64,000 nucleotides of DNA, from assembly GCF_017877355.1 (NCBI RefSeq), contig NZ_JAGIPR010000008.1, positions 1 to 64,000 of the forward strand, given 5' to 3'. The stretch is from Chryseobacterium jejuense (GTDB taxonomy: Bacteria; Bacteroidota; Bacteroidia; Flavobacteriales; Weeksellaceae). Shown here piece by piece: positions 7,858 through 17,319 of this stretch. Positions within the stretch are counted from its first letter, which is position 1, and each line of letters starts with the position of its first letter. Made by a program: the position numbers and the translations under genes. The notes beneath the pieces are model-generated. The model did no database searches and had not been told where the DNA came from. It worked only from the letters and a program-made list of their open reading frames with translations.

Positions 7858-10377
7858 CTATTTTTTATTAAACATTGTCTGCATCTTATTCCGTATCCTA
7901 ATTAATAACGGTTCTTTATAATTTTTATCTTCATCAAAATATCCATATCCATAACCATATCCGTAGCCGTAACCATACCCGTATCCCTGCTTCGTATTAT
8001 AGTCATTATAAATAAGTCCTAAATGTTCAATTTCATTATTCTGATACTTCTCGGTAATGAGCTTCATCATATATTTCTCTGTGTACTCGTGACGCACCAC
8101 ATAAATATTGGCATCAGAATATTTCATAATTTCATAAGAATCTGCTACCAAACCTACTGGTGGAGAATCTATAATAATGAAATCATAAATCTCCTTCAGT
8201 TCCTGTATAAAATTAACATTCCTCTGGCTCATCAGCAATTCTGAAGGATTCGGAGGGATAGGTCCTGAAGTAGCAACATCCAGATTTGGGATCTTGGTGT
8301 TATTAATAATCTGATCAATACCCACTTCTCCTGTCAGATAGTTTGAAATACCATATTTATTATCAATCTTAAAATCACCAAAGATTTTTGGCTTTCTAAG
8401 ATCCATTCCTAAAAGAATAGTTTTTTTATCACTTAATCCTAATACAGAAGCCAGGTTAATGGAAACATAAGTTTTTCCTTCTCCTCCAACGGAAGAAGTT
8501 ACCAAGATTACCTTACCTTTTTCATCTTCATTATTCATCAGGAATCTCATATTGGCTCTAATTCCTCTAAATGCTTCTGAAACAGATGATTTTGGTTGTT
8601 CCAAAACAGTAAGCATATGTTCACTGTTATTATTTCCAATAACCCCAATAAGCGGAATTTTTGTTACGCCTAATAGTTCTTTAATATTTCTGATCTTATT
8701 ATCCAGCAATTCACCTATTAGAATAAACAAGAGTGGGATTAATAACATTAAAGCGATTATTCCTGCTTTTGCCATTTTTATATTAGGGCTTATAGGTCCT
8801 TGTCCAAGATTTTTTGCAGGGTCAATTACGCTGATATCAGACTGATTGGTTGCTACATTTAAACGAGATTCATTTTGTCTGTTTAAAAGACTACTATATG
8901 TAGCTTCAATCATATTATAACCTCTTTCTGCATCCAGATATTTTCTTTCTTTTTCCGGATAAGACTGTAAATCGGAATTAGCATCTGCAACCTTTTGATC
9001 AAGTTTATTGATCTCATCATAGTATTTGGTATAGTAATTCTTCAGGCTGTTAAAAGAGCTTGTTTTAGCATCATTAATCATTCTGTTTACTTCCTTCATA
9101 GGCTCAGAAGCGGGCTTATAGATGGTGGCTAATTCTGATCTTTTTGTATAAAGAGCCTTAAGTTCACTCACAGAAGCAGAGAACATTCCATCTTCAAAAC
9201 CTGCCGCATTGGTAGTGATCATTTTATCAAAATTCTGTGACTGAAGTGTATTTCTGATATTATTCAGAGAGGCAATTTTGCTTACAATATCTGCTTTTTT
9301 GGCTTCGAGGTCTTTTATTGTTTCAAGTGACTTTTCATCTCTATCTTTAATATTATAAAGCTTTTCTGAAGTTTTCAGATAGTTCAGAACAGTGGCAGCA
9401 GAATCTAATCTTTTGCGGATCTCATCCAGACTTCCCTGCAGATAAACCGTTGTATTCTTATTAACGGTATTTTTATCTTCCAGTCTTTTTTTCTGAAGTT
9501 CAGCAACTGATTTATTCAGGAAATTTACCGTACTGTTAAGATTATAACCTCTTTTACTAATGATCATGATGGTACTGATCTCCCTATCGAAGTTTACTGC
9601 TATAGTAGACACAATATCATTAACACTCTGATTTATTGTCGTTAAATTGACAATAATATTATCCAGCTTAATATCAGGAGTAATTGGATTCTGAACCAGC
9701 TTAAATCTCAAATTCGGAGAATTATACCATTCATTTACTCTAATAACCTTATTTGCCGGTCTGTTGTAGGCATTAATATTTTGAAAACCTTCTATTTCAT
9801 AACTGTACAAACTTGTAGACTGCCCTTCTTCCGGCAATACCACTTCATAGGTACCATTTCCTTTTGGTTTTATTGTAATTGGATAATTTACCTGCTGAAG
9901 ATGCTTTTTATCGATTTCAAGAAAAACAGGGGAATCATCTTTATCTAAATAGGTAGATTTTATAAGTCCCTTGGTAGAATAATTTACAAAAAGATTCAAT
10001 TCTTTAACCAAATATTCATTATGGGATCTTGAAAAAAGCATTTTCTTTAGATAAACACCATCCTGATTTCCTCCTTGCCCCCAAATGAAATTAATAGATT
10101 GATTGGGACTAAAATAACTTGAGGTATTATTGGAAATACTCAGGGATAAATCTGAAGCATAAACATTCTGAGCATAGTATTTACTGTATGCCCAAGAAAT
10201 GGCGTAGCCAATAAGAAACATAAAGGCAAACCAATACCAGTTTTTGAGTAATCTTCTTGCAAAGTGCTCAATATCAAACAGTGCAAAAGTTCCGGACTTT
10301 TCTTTGGGAGCTTCGCTTTTTCCTACGTTAGTATCTTTTCCTGGAATCATAGAATTAAAGTCTTTGTAGGAGTACAT
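7858..10377 (-). CDS. Wzc-like polysaccharide chain-length regulator and tyrosine autokinase
   Basis: This 839 aa inner-membrane protein is of the Wzz/BY-kinase type. Transmembrane segments lie near residues 45-65 and 540-562, with a long, partly coiled periplasmic domain between them. The cytosolic domain has Walker A SSVGGEGKT (about 622-632), Walker A' MDLRKP and Walker B IIIDSPP. The C-terminal region contains a run of GY dipeptides (about 798-815) that supplies the phosphorylatable tyrosine cluster. Such kinases control export and length of capsule or EPS together with a Wza channel, here encoded immediately upstream. The annotated start overlaps that gene by 23 nt; Met10 (10350) would avoid the overlap and is an equally good start. 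Confidence 0.9.
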   Translation of the reverse strand: MYSYKDFNSMIPGKDTNVGKSEAPKEKSGTFALFDIEHFARRLLKNWYWFAFMFLIGYAISWAYSKYYAQNVYASDLSLSISNNTSSYFSPNQSINFIWGQGGNQDGVYLKKMLFSRSHNEYLVKELNLFVNYSTKGLIKSTYLDKDDSPVFLEIDKKHLQQVNYPITIKPKGNGTYEVVLPEEGQSTSLYSYEIEGFQNINAYNRPANKVIRVNEWYNSPNLRFKLVQNPITPDIKLDNIIVNLTTINQSVNDIVSTIAVNFDREISTIMIISKRGYNLNSTVNFLNKSVAELQKKRLEDKNTVNKNTTVYLQGSLDEIRKRLDSAATVLNYLKTSEKLYNIKDRDEKSLETIKDLEAKKADIVSKIASLNNIRNTLQSQNFDKMITTNAAGFEDGMFSASVSELKALYTKRSELATIYKPASEPMKEVNRMINDAKTSSFNSLKNYYTKYYDEINKLDQKVADANSDLQSYPEKERKYLDAERGYNMIEATYSSLLNRQNESRLNVATNQSDISVIDPAKNLGQGPISPNIKMAKAGIIALMLLIPLLFILIGELLDNKIRNIKELLGVTKIPLIGVIGNNNSEHMLTVLEQPKSSVSEAFRGIRANMRFLMNNEDEKGKVILVTSSVGGEGKTYVSINLASVLGLSDKKTILLGMDLRKPKIFGDFKIDNKYGISNYLTGEVGIDQIINNTKIPNLDVATSGPIPPNPSELLMSQRNVNFIQELKEIYDFIIIDSPPVGLVADSYEIMKYSDANIYVVRHEYTEKYMMKLITEKYQNNEIEHLGLIYNDYNTKQGYGYGYGYGYGYGYGYFDEDKNYKEPLLIRIRNKMQTMFNKK

Positions 10378-11221
10378 ATATAGACAATGCAGTTGTAATT
10401 GCTGTTACACCTGTAAGCATCGTTTGAATAGGATCTTTACCGAATCCGTTCAAGCTTTTTCGTCTTGTATTAAGATAGATTTCGTCTCCGTTCTGTATAT
10501 AATAGTAAGGAGAATTCATCAGGTCTTCACGGGTAAGATCTATTTTAGCAATTTTAATTCCCTCTGGAAGTTTTCTGTGGATTACAATTTCTCTTTTATC
10601 CACCGTTCTGTTTAACCCACCATTAATGGCCAGGGCTTCAGTAATGGTAAGGGTTGTCTTATGTACTACTTTCTCTCCGGAAAGGCCTGTAGTCTCTAAA
10701 TCACCAAGGATGTAATAGGTAATCCCATCTGTATTTAATCTGACTTCGGATTTCCCTTCCTGAAAGTTTTCATTTACTTTAGTCTGGATTTCCTTTGACA
10801 CATCATCAAGAGTTCTTCCTTCTGCTTTAATATAGCCTATCCCGAAGACATTAATATCCCCGTTGATATCCACTTTCAGACCATTAAAATAGAAATTAAC
10901 ATTTCCTCCGGTAGTAGCCCCTGTACCGCCACCTCTTCCGCCTGCTGCAGCTGAGTTGTTTATAGCTCCGCCTCCTGTTCCGCCTGAAACATTGTAAGCA
11001 GAGTAAAACTGTGCTGCATCTCCCTTAGGAGTGGTCACTATATTAAGGTTAAGCATATCATTTTTGGTAATCCTGTAAACAGGAATATTGTAGGGAACAA
11101 GACCTTCTTCATTAATTACAAGGCTTTCACTCGGTTGTAAATATCTTACATCTTTCACCGTGATGCACGAGGTAAGTAAAAAAGGTAATAATAAAAATAA
11201 ATACTTAAAGTTCTTCATCAT
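10355..11221 (-). CDS. Wza-like polysaccharide export lipoprotein
   Basis: This 288 aa outer-membrane lipoprotein has a signal peptide ending in the lipobox LLTSC (Cys19) and then the polysaccharide export domain (YRITKNDMLNLNIVTTP) followed by SLBB-type sequence (YYILGDLETTGLSGEKVV...TITEALAINGGL). A Gly/Ala/Thr-rich insertion near residues 80-105 interrupts the export domain and is probably a loop. A hydrophobic segment close to the C-terminus (TGVTAITTALSIYVLLQRL) could be the membrane-crossing helix seen in Wza octamers. It overlaps the Wzc-like kinase gene, its expected partner. Translation could begin at either of two adjacent Met codons. Confidence 0.9.
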   Translation of the reverse strand: MMKNFKYLFLLLPFLLTSCITVKDVRYLQPSESLVINEEGLVPYNIPVYRITKNDMLNLNIVTTPKGDAAQFYSAYNVSGGTGGGAINNSAAAGGRGGGTGATTGGNVNFYFNGLKVDINGDINVFGIGYIKAEGRTLDDVSKEIQTKVNENFQEGKSEVRLNTDGITYYILGDLETTGLSGEKVVHKTTLTITEALAINGGLNRTVDKREIVIHRKLPEGIKIAKIDLTREDLMNSPYYYIQNGDEIYLNTRRKSLNGFGKDPIQTMLTGVTAITTALSIYVLLQRL

Positions 11222-11237
11222 GTTTGAATATTGTTTA

Positions 11238-11245
11238 CAAAAGTA
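11238..11245 (-). promoter_or_regulatory. candidate -7 box for the wza/wzc pair
   Basis: The minus strand reads TACTTTTG, a perfect TAnnTTTG match, about 16 nt before the ATG at 11221. No TTG element at -33 was seen, so this rests on the -7 box alone. Confidence 0.35.
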
Positions 11246-11256
11246 ATATTTAATTG

Positions 11257-12375
11257 TTAATTTTTGTTATTTCTTAACCGATATATCAAATCCGGTAAAT
11301 ATGCTCCCATAAAGCCCAATACAACAACAACCAACAACAGCAGATTCACATTGATGTGTCTCAGATAATATGCCACTGTTACAATCATTAAATAATATAG
11401 AATAATATAGAATGTGGACCTTCTATGGGTAAGATTTAATTTTAGAAGTTTGTGATGAATATGGTTTTTATCAGCATCAAAGGGTGACTTTTTGTTATAA
11501 AGCCTTACGAAGATTACGTTCAGTGTATCCACAATCGGTAAGATCAGAATGGCTACAGCCACTACCGGTGCAGACTGCAGGTGGTACCTTGGCACATCTG
11601 CAAGATTTTTATCTATAAAAATATCTATAAAACAAATAGAGGTAAAGGCCAACAGAAAGCCTAAAAGCATAGACCCTGTATCTCCCATAAATACTTTGTT
11701 GGTTCTGTAATTTGACAGATTATAATATAGAAATGCCAAAACTGTTCCGATAATCACCACCGATAAAACAACCAATGGGTAGTTATACTCCCCTAATCTG
11801 TAATAGCTTATTCCAAATAATGCGCTACAGATCACAGAATATCCGCCTGCTAACCCATCAATTCCATCAATCAGGTTAAAAGCATTGATAAGAATAATAA
11901 AAGTAACAATACTAAATAGAATACTTACAAAATAGCCTAATTCAAAGACTCCGAATATTCCAAAGAGACTTCTGATTCTAATATCTGAACCAATTACGAT
12001 TAATGAGGATACTAAGATTTGAGCCACAAGCTTTTTATAGGCTCTCATAACCACAATATCATCCATTACTCCAATATACAGAAGGATAACTAGTGAAGCA
12101 AACAAGAATTTATAAAGGTCAAACAGCTCGTAAGCAAAAATGGAAACACATATCCCAATGGAATAAAAGATGGCAATTCCCCCAAGATTTGGGATTTTTC
12201 TAAGATGTGAACTTCTGACGCCAGGTTCATCCATAAGATTCTTCCTTCTGGAGATCTTTACAATAGTAGGGATGGAGAAAAAGGTAATTAAAAAGGAGAA
12301 TACGAAACCTAGTCCTATTTTTACATAGAAAATAGGTATTCCCGATCCGCTTAAGAACAATTCAAAGTTTTTCAT
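11257..12375 (-). CDS. MraY/WecA-family undecaprenyl-phosphate glycosyl-1-phosphate transferase
   Basis: This 372 aa multi-pass membrane enzyme transfers a sugar-1-phosphate from UDP-sugar to undecaprenyl phosphate, the first committed step of many surface glycans. The family motifs are all visible: MDDIVVMRAYKK (DD pair near residue 105), NLIDGIDGLAGG (near 170), FMGDTGSMLLGF, and the cytosolic histidine loop DKNHIHHKLL typical of WecA-like members. About ten hydrophobic segments can be picked out. The N-terminal RRKNLMDEPGVRSSHLRKIPNLGGIAIF is also characteristic. It sits with export genes downstream and a GT2 gene upstream, pointing to a capsule or O-antigen-like role rather than peptidoglycan. 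Confidence 0.9.
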   Translation of the reverse strand: MKNFELFLSGSGIPIFYVKIGLGFVFSFLITFFSIPTIVKISRRKNLMDEPGVRSSHLRKIPNLGGIAIFYSIGICVSIFAYELFDLYKFLFASLVILLYIGVMDDIVVMRAYKKLVAQILVSSLIVIGSDIRIRSLFGIFGVFELGYFVSILFSIVTFIILINAFNLIDGIDGLAGGYSVICSALFGISYYRLGEYNYPLVVLSVVIIGTVLAFLYYNLSNYRTNKVFMGDTGSMLLGFLLAFTSICFIDIFIDKNLADVPRYHLQSAPVVAVAILILPIVDTLNVIFVRLYNKKSPFDADKNHIHHKLLKLNLTHRRSTFYIILYYLMIVTVAYYLRHINVNLLLLVVVVLGFMGAYLPDLIYRLRNNKN

Positions 12376-12477
12376 TCTTTTCTTATCCAGTACACATTAT
12401 CTTTCCAATTAAACCGACGACGCATATATGCTTTCATCATGTTCTACTGTCCGAAACAATAGTACTTACATTTGTGT

Positions 12478-13479
12478 TTATATCAATTTTCTTATCAACT
12501 TTTTCTGTCCGGCAAAAAATAATAGATAAAAAATCTTTTTTTTCACTGGCAAAGATAAAAGATAATTTGTACCAAAACGACTATAGTTCAATATATCTTG
12601 AATTTTTATTTGTCTTTCTCTTATGAAAACAGACAGCTTATCAGCCATGCTGTAAAATGTTTTTTCTTCTTTCACAAAGGCCAGATATGCCAGAAAAGAA
12701 TACACTCCTTCAAAAATCTGGAAATTTTTCAACTCCTTTCTTTTATGAGCGTATTTTGATTGGCTAAATGCACTTTCCACATCCTGTACGGCCTTCAAAA
12801 TATCAAGTCCTTTTTCCGTATGGGTTTTCGTGATAGAATCCGTACGTTCAAGGTATTGGTAATGAAAGTTCTGCGTCTGTGCAATGGTTTCACACTCCAG
12901 CAATAACTGTGGAATCAGCTGAATATCTTCAAAATGAACTCCTTTTTTAAACCTTTTCTGATTAAAAAGTTCTTTTTTGAACAATTTGTTACAGGCAAAA
13001 TAGCTGATATCTGAAAAAATTGAGAAGTGATCTTCCAATCTTATCTTTTCTTCCATATTGGGAATTTGTGTCAGTTTTTGGGTTATCTGCCCATTTTCAT
13101 CTACTTTCTGAATATTACAGATCACTATTTCCGCCTGATGCTTTTCAGCCAAGTGAAGCATTTCTTCAAACATCGTTTCCGTAACGTAATCATCACTGTC
13201 TACAAAGCCTATGTAATCTCCTGTTACTCTATCTAGACCAAAGTTTCTGGCATCACTTAATCCGCCATTTTCCTTGGTAAAGGTTTTTATTTTGTCAGGA
13301 TATTTTCCTTCATACTCTTTAATGATCTCTATGGAATTATCTTTACTTCCATCATCCACTACAAAAATCTCGATATTCTGATGGGTCTGATTCACCAGAG
13401 AGTCGAGACATTTTGCCAAATAATTTTCGACATTATAAACGGGAACAATAATTGAAATTCTTGAGGGAACGTTGGTCAT
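12478..13479 (-). CDS. glycosyltransferase family 2
   Basis: This 333 aa GT-A fold transferase opens with ISIIVPVYNVENYLAKCLDS, followed by VVDDGSKDNS, NGGLSDARNFGL and the metal-binding block GFVDSDDYV, all diagnostic of GT2 enzymes. The remaining 200 residues are helical and carry a basic C-terminus (VKKKIFYLLFFAGQKKLIRKLI) that may associate with the membrane. It would add a sugar from a nucleotide donor to a glycan on the cytoplasmic face. It begins 3 nt after the arginase-fold gene and precedes the WecA-like gene by about 100 nt, so it probably belongs to the polysaccharide unit. The donor sugar cannot be told. Confidence 0.88.
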   Translation of the reverse strand: MTNVPSRISIIVPVYNVENYLAKCLDSLVNQTHQNIEIFVVDDGSKDNSIEIIKEYEGKYPDKIKTFTKENGGLSDARNFGLDRVTGDYIGFVDSDDYVTETMFEEMLHLAEKHQAEIVICNIQKVDENGQITQKLTQIPNMEEKIRLEDHFSIFSDISYFACNKLFKKELFNQKRFKKGVHFEDIQLIPQLLLECETIAQTQNFHYQYLERTDSITKTHTEKGLDILKAVQDVESAFSQSKYAHKRKELKNFQIFEGVYSFLAYLAFVKEEKTFYSMADKLSVFIRERQIKIQDILNYSRFGTNYLLSLPVKKKIFYLLFFAGQKKLIRKLI

Positions 13480-13482
13480 ACA

Positions 13483-14553
13483 TTAAAATTTCGTCAGTCT
13501 TGCATTCAACCAGCCTTTTTTAGCATCATCAAAATCCTTTCTTGAGCAGGGAATACAGTTTTCTATATTTTCATCGTCACCAAAATACCACAAATTACTG
13601 AAAGTATCACGCTTAAATGCAAATTGTCTGTCATCAATTAAAACATAAAACAATTCATACTGTCTTTCTTTGGGATGAGACTGCTGAATATTGACCCCTT
13701 CGATCAGATACCATATCATTTGTGCTAGCAGTTGATGGTTCAGTTGATTGTCTGAATAAATATTATAATTAAAAATCCCCACTGTTTTCAGGTTTTCACT
13801 CAACCCGATTTCTTTCATATAGGCGCAAATTTCTCTTCTGTTTAATCCATTTACTTGCGGATTCATAGAAAATGGTTCACTGAAACTTTCAATAGCATCG
13901 CAATTTACTGTGATCAGATCTGCTTTTCTGAAGAATGGTTCTGTTTTTTCAGTAGAATTCATCATTTCTGCTAAACGGATGATGTCAAACTCTACTTCTT
14001 TAATCAATCGTACAGAATCCATTTCGTTCAAATGCTTCTGATATCCTAAATGATGATAGTTTTTAATGGAAAAATTCTTAGCTCCGAAAATTTTGCCTAA
14101 AAAAGTATATTCATTAATTTCTTCTCCTTGTTTAAGGGAAATTATATTACTGATCTGAGTATAATTGATACTTTTCTGGTGAAAATTCAAGGCTGAGAAC
14201 AGAGAAAAAGCAAAGTCATTGGAACCACCGATAATCACCGGAAGTGCTCTTTTATAATGACAGGCTGATAAAACTTCCTGCAAAATATAATGGGTATCCT
14301 GAACAGACTTTCCTGAGACCAGATCACCAAGATCCACAATCGGAATTTCAAAATCCAACTGTGCAAGTTTATAAAATTCTTTTCTGACTGCTGTAAAATC
14401 CTGTACTTCTGCATCGCCACCCGCTCCTCTATAATCTGACACAAATAAAAGAACAATACTGTCTTCTTTTATATCTTTTGTAATCCTGTTTCCGATCTGC
14501 CAGCTTTCTGTTTTGAAATTTCTTGGTGAAATGATAAAATCCTCAAAATCCAT
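13483..14553 (-). CDS. arginase-fold protein (formimidoylglutamase-like), metal site degenerate
   Basis: This 356 aa protein belongs to the ureohydrolase superfamily by its overall pattern: LLFVSDYRGAGGDAEVQ..., then YKRALPVIIGGSNDFAFSLFSAL, and later ADLITVNCDAIESFSEPFSMNPQVNGL. Active arginases and formimidoylglutamases have GGxHD and SxDxDxxDP manganese-binding motifs. Here the first reads GGSND (His replaced by Asn) and the last reads VNCDAIESF, so most ligands are missing. Flavobacterial relatives next to topA are often annotated formimidoylglutamase, but catalysis in this one is doubtful. It begins upstream of the GT2 gene with a 3-nt gap. A structural or regulatory role is possible. 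Confidence 0.65.
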   Translation of the reverse strand: MDFEDFIISPRNFKTESWQIGNRITKDIKEDSIVLLFVSDYRGAGGDAEVQDFTAVRKEFYKLAQLDFEIPIVDLGDLVSGKSVQDTHYILQEVLSACHYKRALPVIIGGSNDFAFSLFSALNFHQKSINYTQISNIISLKQGEEINEYTFLGKIFGAKNFSIKNYHHLGYQKHLNEMDSVRLIKEVEFDIIRLAEMMNSTEKTEPFFRKADLITVNCDAIESFSEPFSMNPQVNGLNRREICAYMKEIGLSENLKTVGIFNYNIYSDNQLNHQLLAQMIWYLIEGVNIQQSHPKERQYELFYVLIDDRQFAFKRDTFSNLWYFGDDENIENCIPCSRKDFDDAKKGWLNARLTKF

Positions 14554-14597
14554 ATTTTAACCTGAAAGTATAATAGTTTAATAACTCCTTGATATAA

Positions 14598-14605
14598 CAA
14601 ACATA
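14598..14605 (-). promoter_or_regulatory. candidate -7 box upstream of the arginase-fold gene
   Basis: The minus strand reads TATGTTTG (TAnnTTTG), 44 nt before the ATG at 14553. The nearest TTG upstream is only 13 nt away, shorter than usual. Confidence 0.35.
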
Positions 14606-14651
14606 CAAAAAAACGCCACAACTGGGGAATCCTGCGGAGACTTTTATTCAT

Positions 14652-14686
14652 AAAAAAAGCCGTTAACACTATTTGTTAACGGCTTT
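14652..14686 (-). terminator. topA terminator
   Basis: A perfect 13-bp stem (AAAGCCGTTAACA at 14656-14668 with 14674-14686) has a 5-nt loop and is followed on the minus strand by seven T residues. It lies 18 nt past the topA stop. Confidence 0.9.
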
Positions 14687-14703
14687 GTATTATATAATTA
14701 ATA

Positions 14704-17265
14704 TTACTTCTTTTTGGCAGCTGGCTTTTTAGCAGCTGTAGTCTTCTTGGTGGTGGCTGCCTTTTTTGCTGCAGGTTTTTTCTTTTCTGCAAAGGCATTT
14801 TTATCCTGATCTGTGATCCATTTCTTCACTTCATCCAGAGAAATTTCTTTCAATTCTTCTGCATCGTATTTGGTATCATCATTTTTCTTTGGAATTTTGA
14901 ACATGGCTTTTCCAAATTTGATGAAAGGTCCCCATCTTCCATTTTCAAGGGAAATTTTTTCTTTTTCCCATTGCTGGATATATCTGTTGGCTTCTTTTTC
15001 AAGTTTAGCATCAATCAGTTCATTGATATCACTCTGAGAAAGATTCTCGAAGTTATATTTCTTCGGAACATTCACAAAAATATCTTTGTACTTTATAAAT
15101 GGCCCGAATCTTCCTGACCCTTTGGTTACAGGCTCCCCTTTATAAGTAGCAATGGGAGCATCTGCTTTTTTCTTTTCGTTGATGATCTCTTCTGCACGTT
15201 TTTGATCGACTGAAAGTGGATCTTCTCCTTTTGGAATGCTGATGAAAGTTTCTCCCCATTTCACATAAGGTCCGAACCTTCCTACTCCAACAGAAACAGC
15301 ATGTCCTTCAAAGTCGCTCAATTCAAATGGTAATTTGAACAATTCCAATGCTTCTTCAAAGGTAATTGTAGCAATATTCTGACCAGACATTAATGATGCA
15401 AAAATTGGTTTTTCTTCATCATCTGTTTCTCCGATCTGGATCATTGCTCCAAATCTTCCGATTCTGGCGTGAATATTTTTACCGGTCTTCGGATCTACTC
15501 CTAGAAGTCTGTCTCCTGTTGCACGGTCTGCATTTTCTTCTACATCTTCAATTCTTGGGTGGAATTTTGAGTAGAAATCACCCATCATTTCTTTCCATTT
15601 CTGATCTCCGCTTGCAATTTCATCGAAACTTTCTTCTACTCTTGCCGTGAAACCATAATCCAGAATTTCTTTGAAGTTGTCTGTTAAGAAATCATTGACA
15701 ACTTCTCCTATATCTGTAGGAATGAATTTATTTTTATCACCACCGAATTTTTCATCCAGAACGACTTTTTTGATCTTGTCTTTTACCAAAGACATTTTGA
15801 TCACTTCACGGGTATGTGGTTCAATTTCTCTTTTATCCACATATTCTCTATTTTGAATGGTCTGAATGGTTGGAGCATAGGTAGAGGGTCTACCAATCCC
15901 CAACTCTTCCAGTTTTCTTACCAATCCGGCTTCGGTATATCTTGCACTTGGTCTCGTGAATTTTTCTGTTGCTGTAATGGATTTATAACTTAATACTTCA
16001 CCAACTTTTACTTTTGGCAATAGTTTTTCGTTATTTTCCTCGTCCTCCTCATCAGTTTTTACAATACCGTAAGCCTTCAGGAAACCATCAAAAATGATTA
16101 CTTCTCCCTGTGCTTCAAAATGATGTGGCAATGAAGCATTTCCGATTTCAATTACAGTCTTTTCAATTTTAGCATTTGCCATCTGGGAAGCTAATGTTCT
16201 TCTGTAGATCAATTGGTACAATTTATTCAACTGTGCATCACCAATGCTTTTCACTGCGAAATCCGTAGGACGGATGGCTTCGTGAGCTTCCTGTGCAGAA
16301 GCTGATTTTGTAGTATAGTTTCTTGGAGAAGAATATTCTGCTCCGTATTCTGAGATGATCTGTTTTTTGGCACCTTCAATAGCTTCCTGGGAAAGGTTTA
16401 CGGAGTCAGTTCTCATATAGGTAATGAATCCTTCTTCGTATAGTCTCTGCGCCAGACGCATGGTATTGGTTACATTGTATCCTAACCTTGATGAAGCTTC
16501 CTGCTGTAGTGTGGAAGTGGTAAAAGGTGCAGATGCGGAACGTGTTCCCGGTTTGGTTTCAACATTCAGAACTTTAAATTCTGTAGTTTTTGCCAGCTCA
16601 AGAAATTTTTCTGCTTCAGCTTCTTTTTCAAAGTCTTTTTTAAGTTTGGCAGCAATTTCCTGCTCTGTATTGTTTAAGAAAATTCCGTCAAGTTTGAAAC
16701 TTGCTTTGGGTACAAATTCACGGATTTCTTTTTCTCTTTCAACAATTAATCTTACGGCTACCGACTGCACTCTTCCTGCGGATAGTCCTGGTTTTACTTT
16801 TTTCCATAAAACAGGAGACATTTCAAAACCTACGATTCTGTCCAGCACTCTTCTTGCCTGCTGAGCATTCACTAAATTCTGATCAATATCCCTTGGATTT
16901 TCAATGGCTTTTAGAATGGCATTTTTAGTAATCTCGTGGAAAACAATTCTTTTTCTGTTTTCAGGCTTCAGTTTCAATTCATCTGCTAAATGCCATGCAA
17001 TAGCTTCTCCCTCGCGGTCTTCATCGGAAGCCAGCCAAACCATTTCTGCTTTCTTTACTGCAGCCTTTAATTCTGTCACCAATTTCTTCTTGTCTGCTGA
17101 AACTTCGTAATCAGGACTAAAGGTGGCAAGATCTATTCCCATTCCTTTTTTAGGGAGATCCCGAATATGGCCGAAACTGGATTTCACTTCAAAATCCTTA
17201 CCTAAATATTTCTGAATAGTTTTTGCCTTTGCCGGGGACTCTACGATTACTAAATTTTTTGACAT
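14704..17265 (-). CDS. topA: DNA topoisomerase I
   Basis: This 853 aa type IA topoisomerase relaxes negative supercoils by single-strand passage. The ATG at 17265 gives the canonical opening MSKNLVIVESPAKAKTIQKYLG with the TOPRIM glutamate; the frame can extend 7 codons upstream but that is unlikely. The TOPRIM acidic motif DEDREGEAIAWHLADEL follows. The active-site tyrosine is Tyr283 in FITYMRTDSVNLS. The C-terminal part lacks classical Cys4 zinc fingers and instead has repeated topoisomerase C-terminal units (GRFGAMIQIG, GRFGPYVKWGE, GRFGPFIKYKD, GRWGPFIKFGK). The extreme C-terminus is a Lys/Ala-rich tail that probably helps bind DNA. Confidence 0.96.
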   Translation of the reverse strand: MSKNLVIVESPAKAKTIQKYLGKDFEVKSSFGHIRDLPKKGMGIDLATFSPDYEVSADKKKLVTELKAAVKKAEMVWLASDEDREGEAIAWHLADELKLKPENRKRIVFHEITKNAILKAIENPRDIDQNLVNAQQARRVLDRIVGFEMSPVLWKKVKPGLSAGRVQSVAVRLIVEREKEIREFVPKASFKLDGIFLNNTEQEIAAKLKKDFEKEAEAEKFLELAKTTEFKVLNVETKPGTRSASAPFTTSTLQQEASSRLGYNVTNTMRLAQRLYEEGFITYMRTDSVNLSQEAIEGAKKQIISEYGAEYSSPRNYTTKSASAQEAHEAIRPTDFAVKSIGDAQLNKLYQLIYRRTLASQMANAKIEKTVIEIGNASLPHHFEAQGEVIIFDGFLKAYGIVKTDEEDEENNEKLLPKVKVGEVLSYKSITATEKFTRPSARYTEAGLVRKLEELGIGRPSTYAPTIQTIQNREYVDKREIEPHTREVIKMSLVKDKIKKVVLDEKFGGDKNKFIPTDIGEVVNDFLTDNFKEILDYGFTARVEESFDEIASGDQKWKEMMGDFYSKFHPRIEDVEENADRATGDRLLGVDPKTGKNIHARIGRFGAMIQIGETDDEEKPIFASLMSGQNIATITFEEALELFKLPFELSDFEGHAVSVGVGRFGPYVKWGETFISIPKGEDPLSVDQKRAEEIINEKKKADAPIATYKGEPVTKGSGRFGPFIKYKDIFVNVPKKYNFENLSQSDINELIDAKLEKEANRYIQQWEKEKISLENGRWGPFIKFGKAMFKIPKKNDDTKYDAEELKEISLDEVKKWITDQDKNAFAEKKKPAAKKAATTKKTTAAKKPAAKKK

Positions 17266-17283
17266 TCTAAAAAAAATTTTTTG

Positions 17284-17291
17284 CAAAAGTA
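17284..17291 (-). promoter_or_regulatory. candidate -7 box of topA
   Basis: The minus strand reads TACTTTTG, a perfect TAnnTTTG match, 18 nt before the topA ATG. No -33 TTG was found. Confidence 0.4.
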
Positions 17292-17319
17292 AAGCTTTTT
17301 TATTATATACTTTTTGAAA

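Noticed and set aside
7925..7990. Non-coding tandem repeat
   Set aside because: It is in frame within the Wzc-like kinase gene and encodes the expected tyrosine-rich tail.
16424..16864. 146-codon open frame antisense to topA
   Set aside because: It lies wholly within topA on the opposite strand, with no homology-like motifs; it is a shadow of the real gene.
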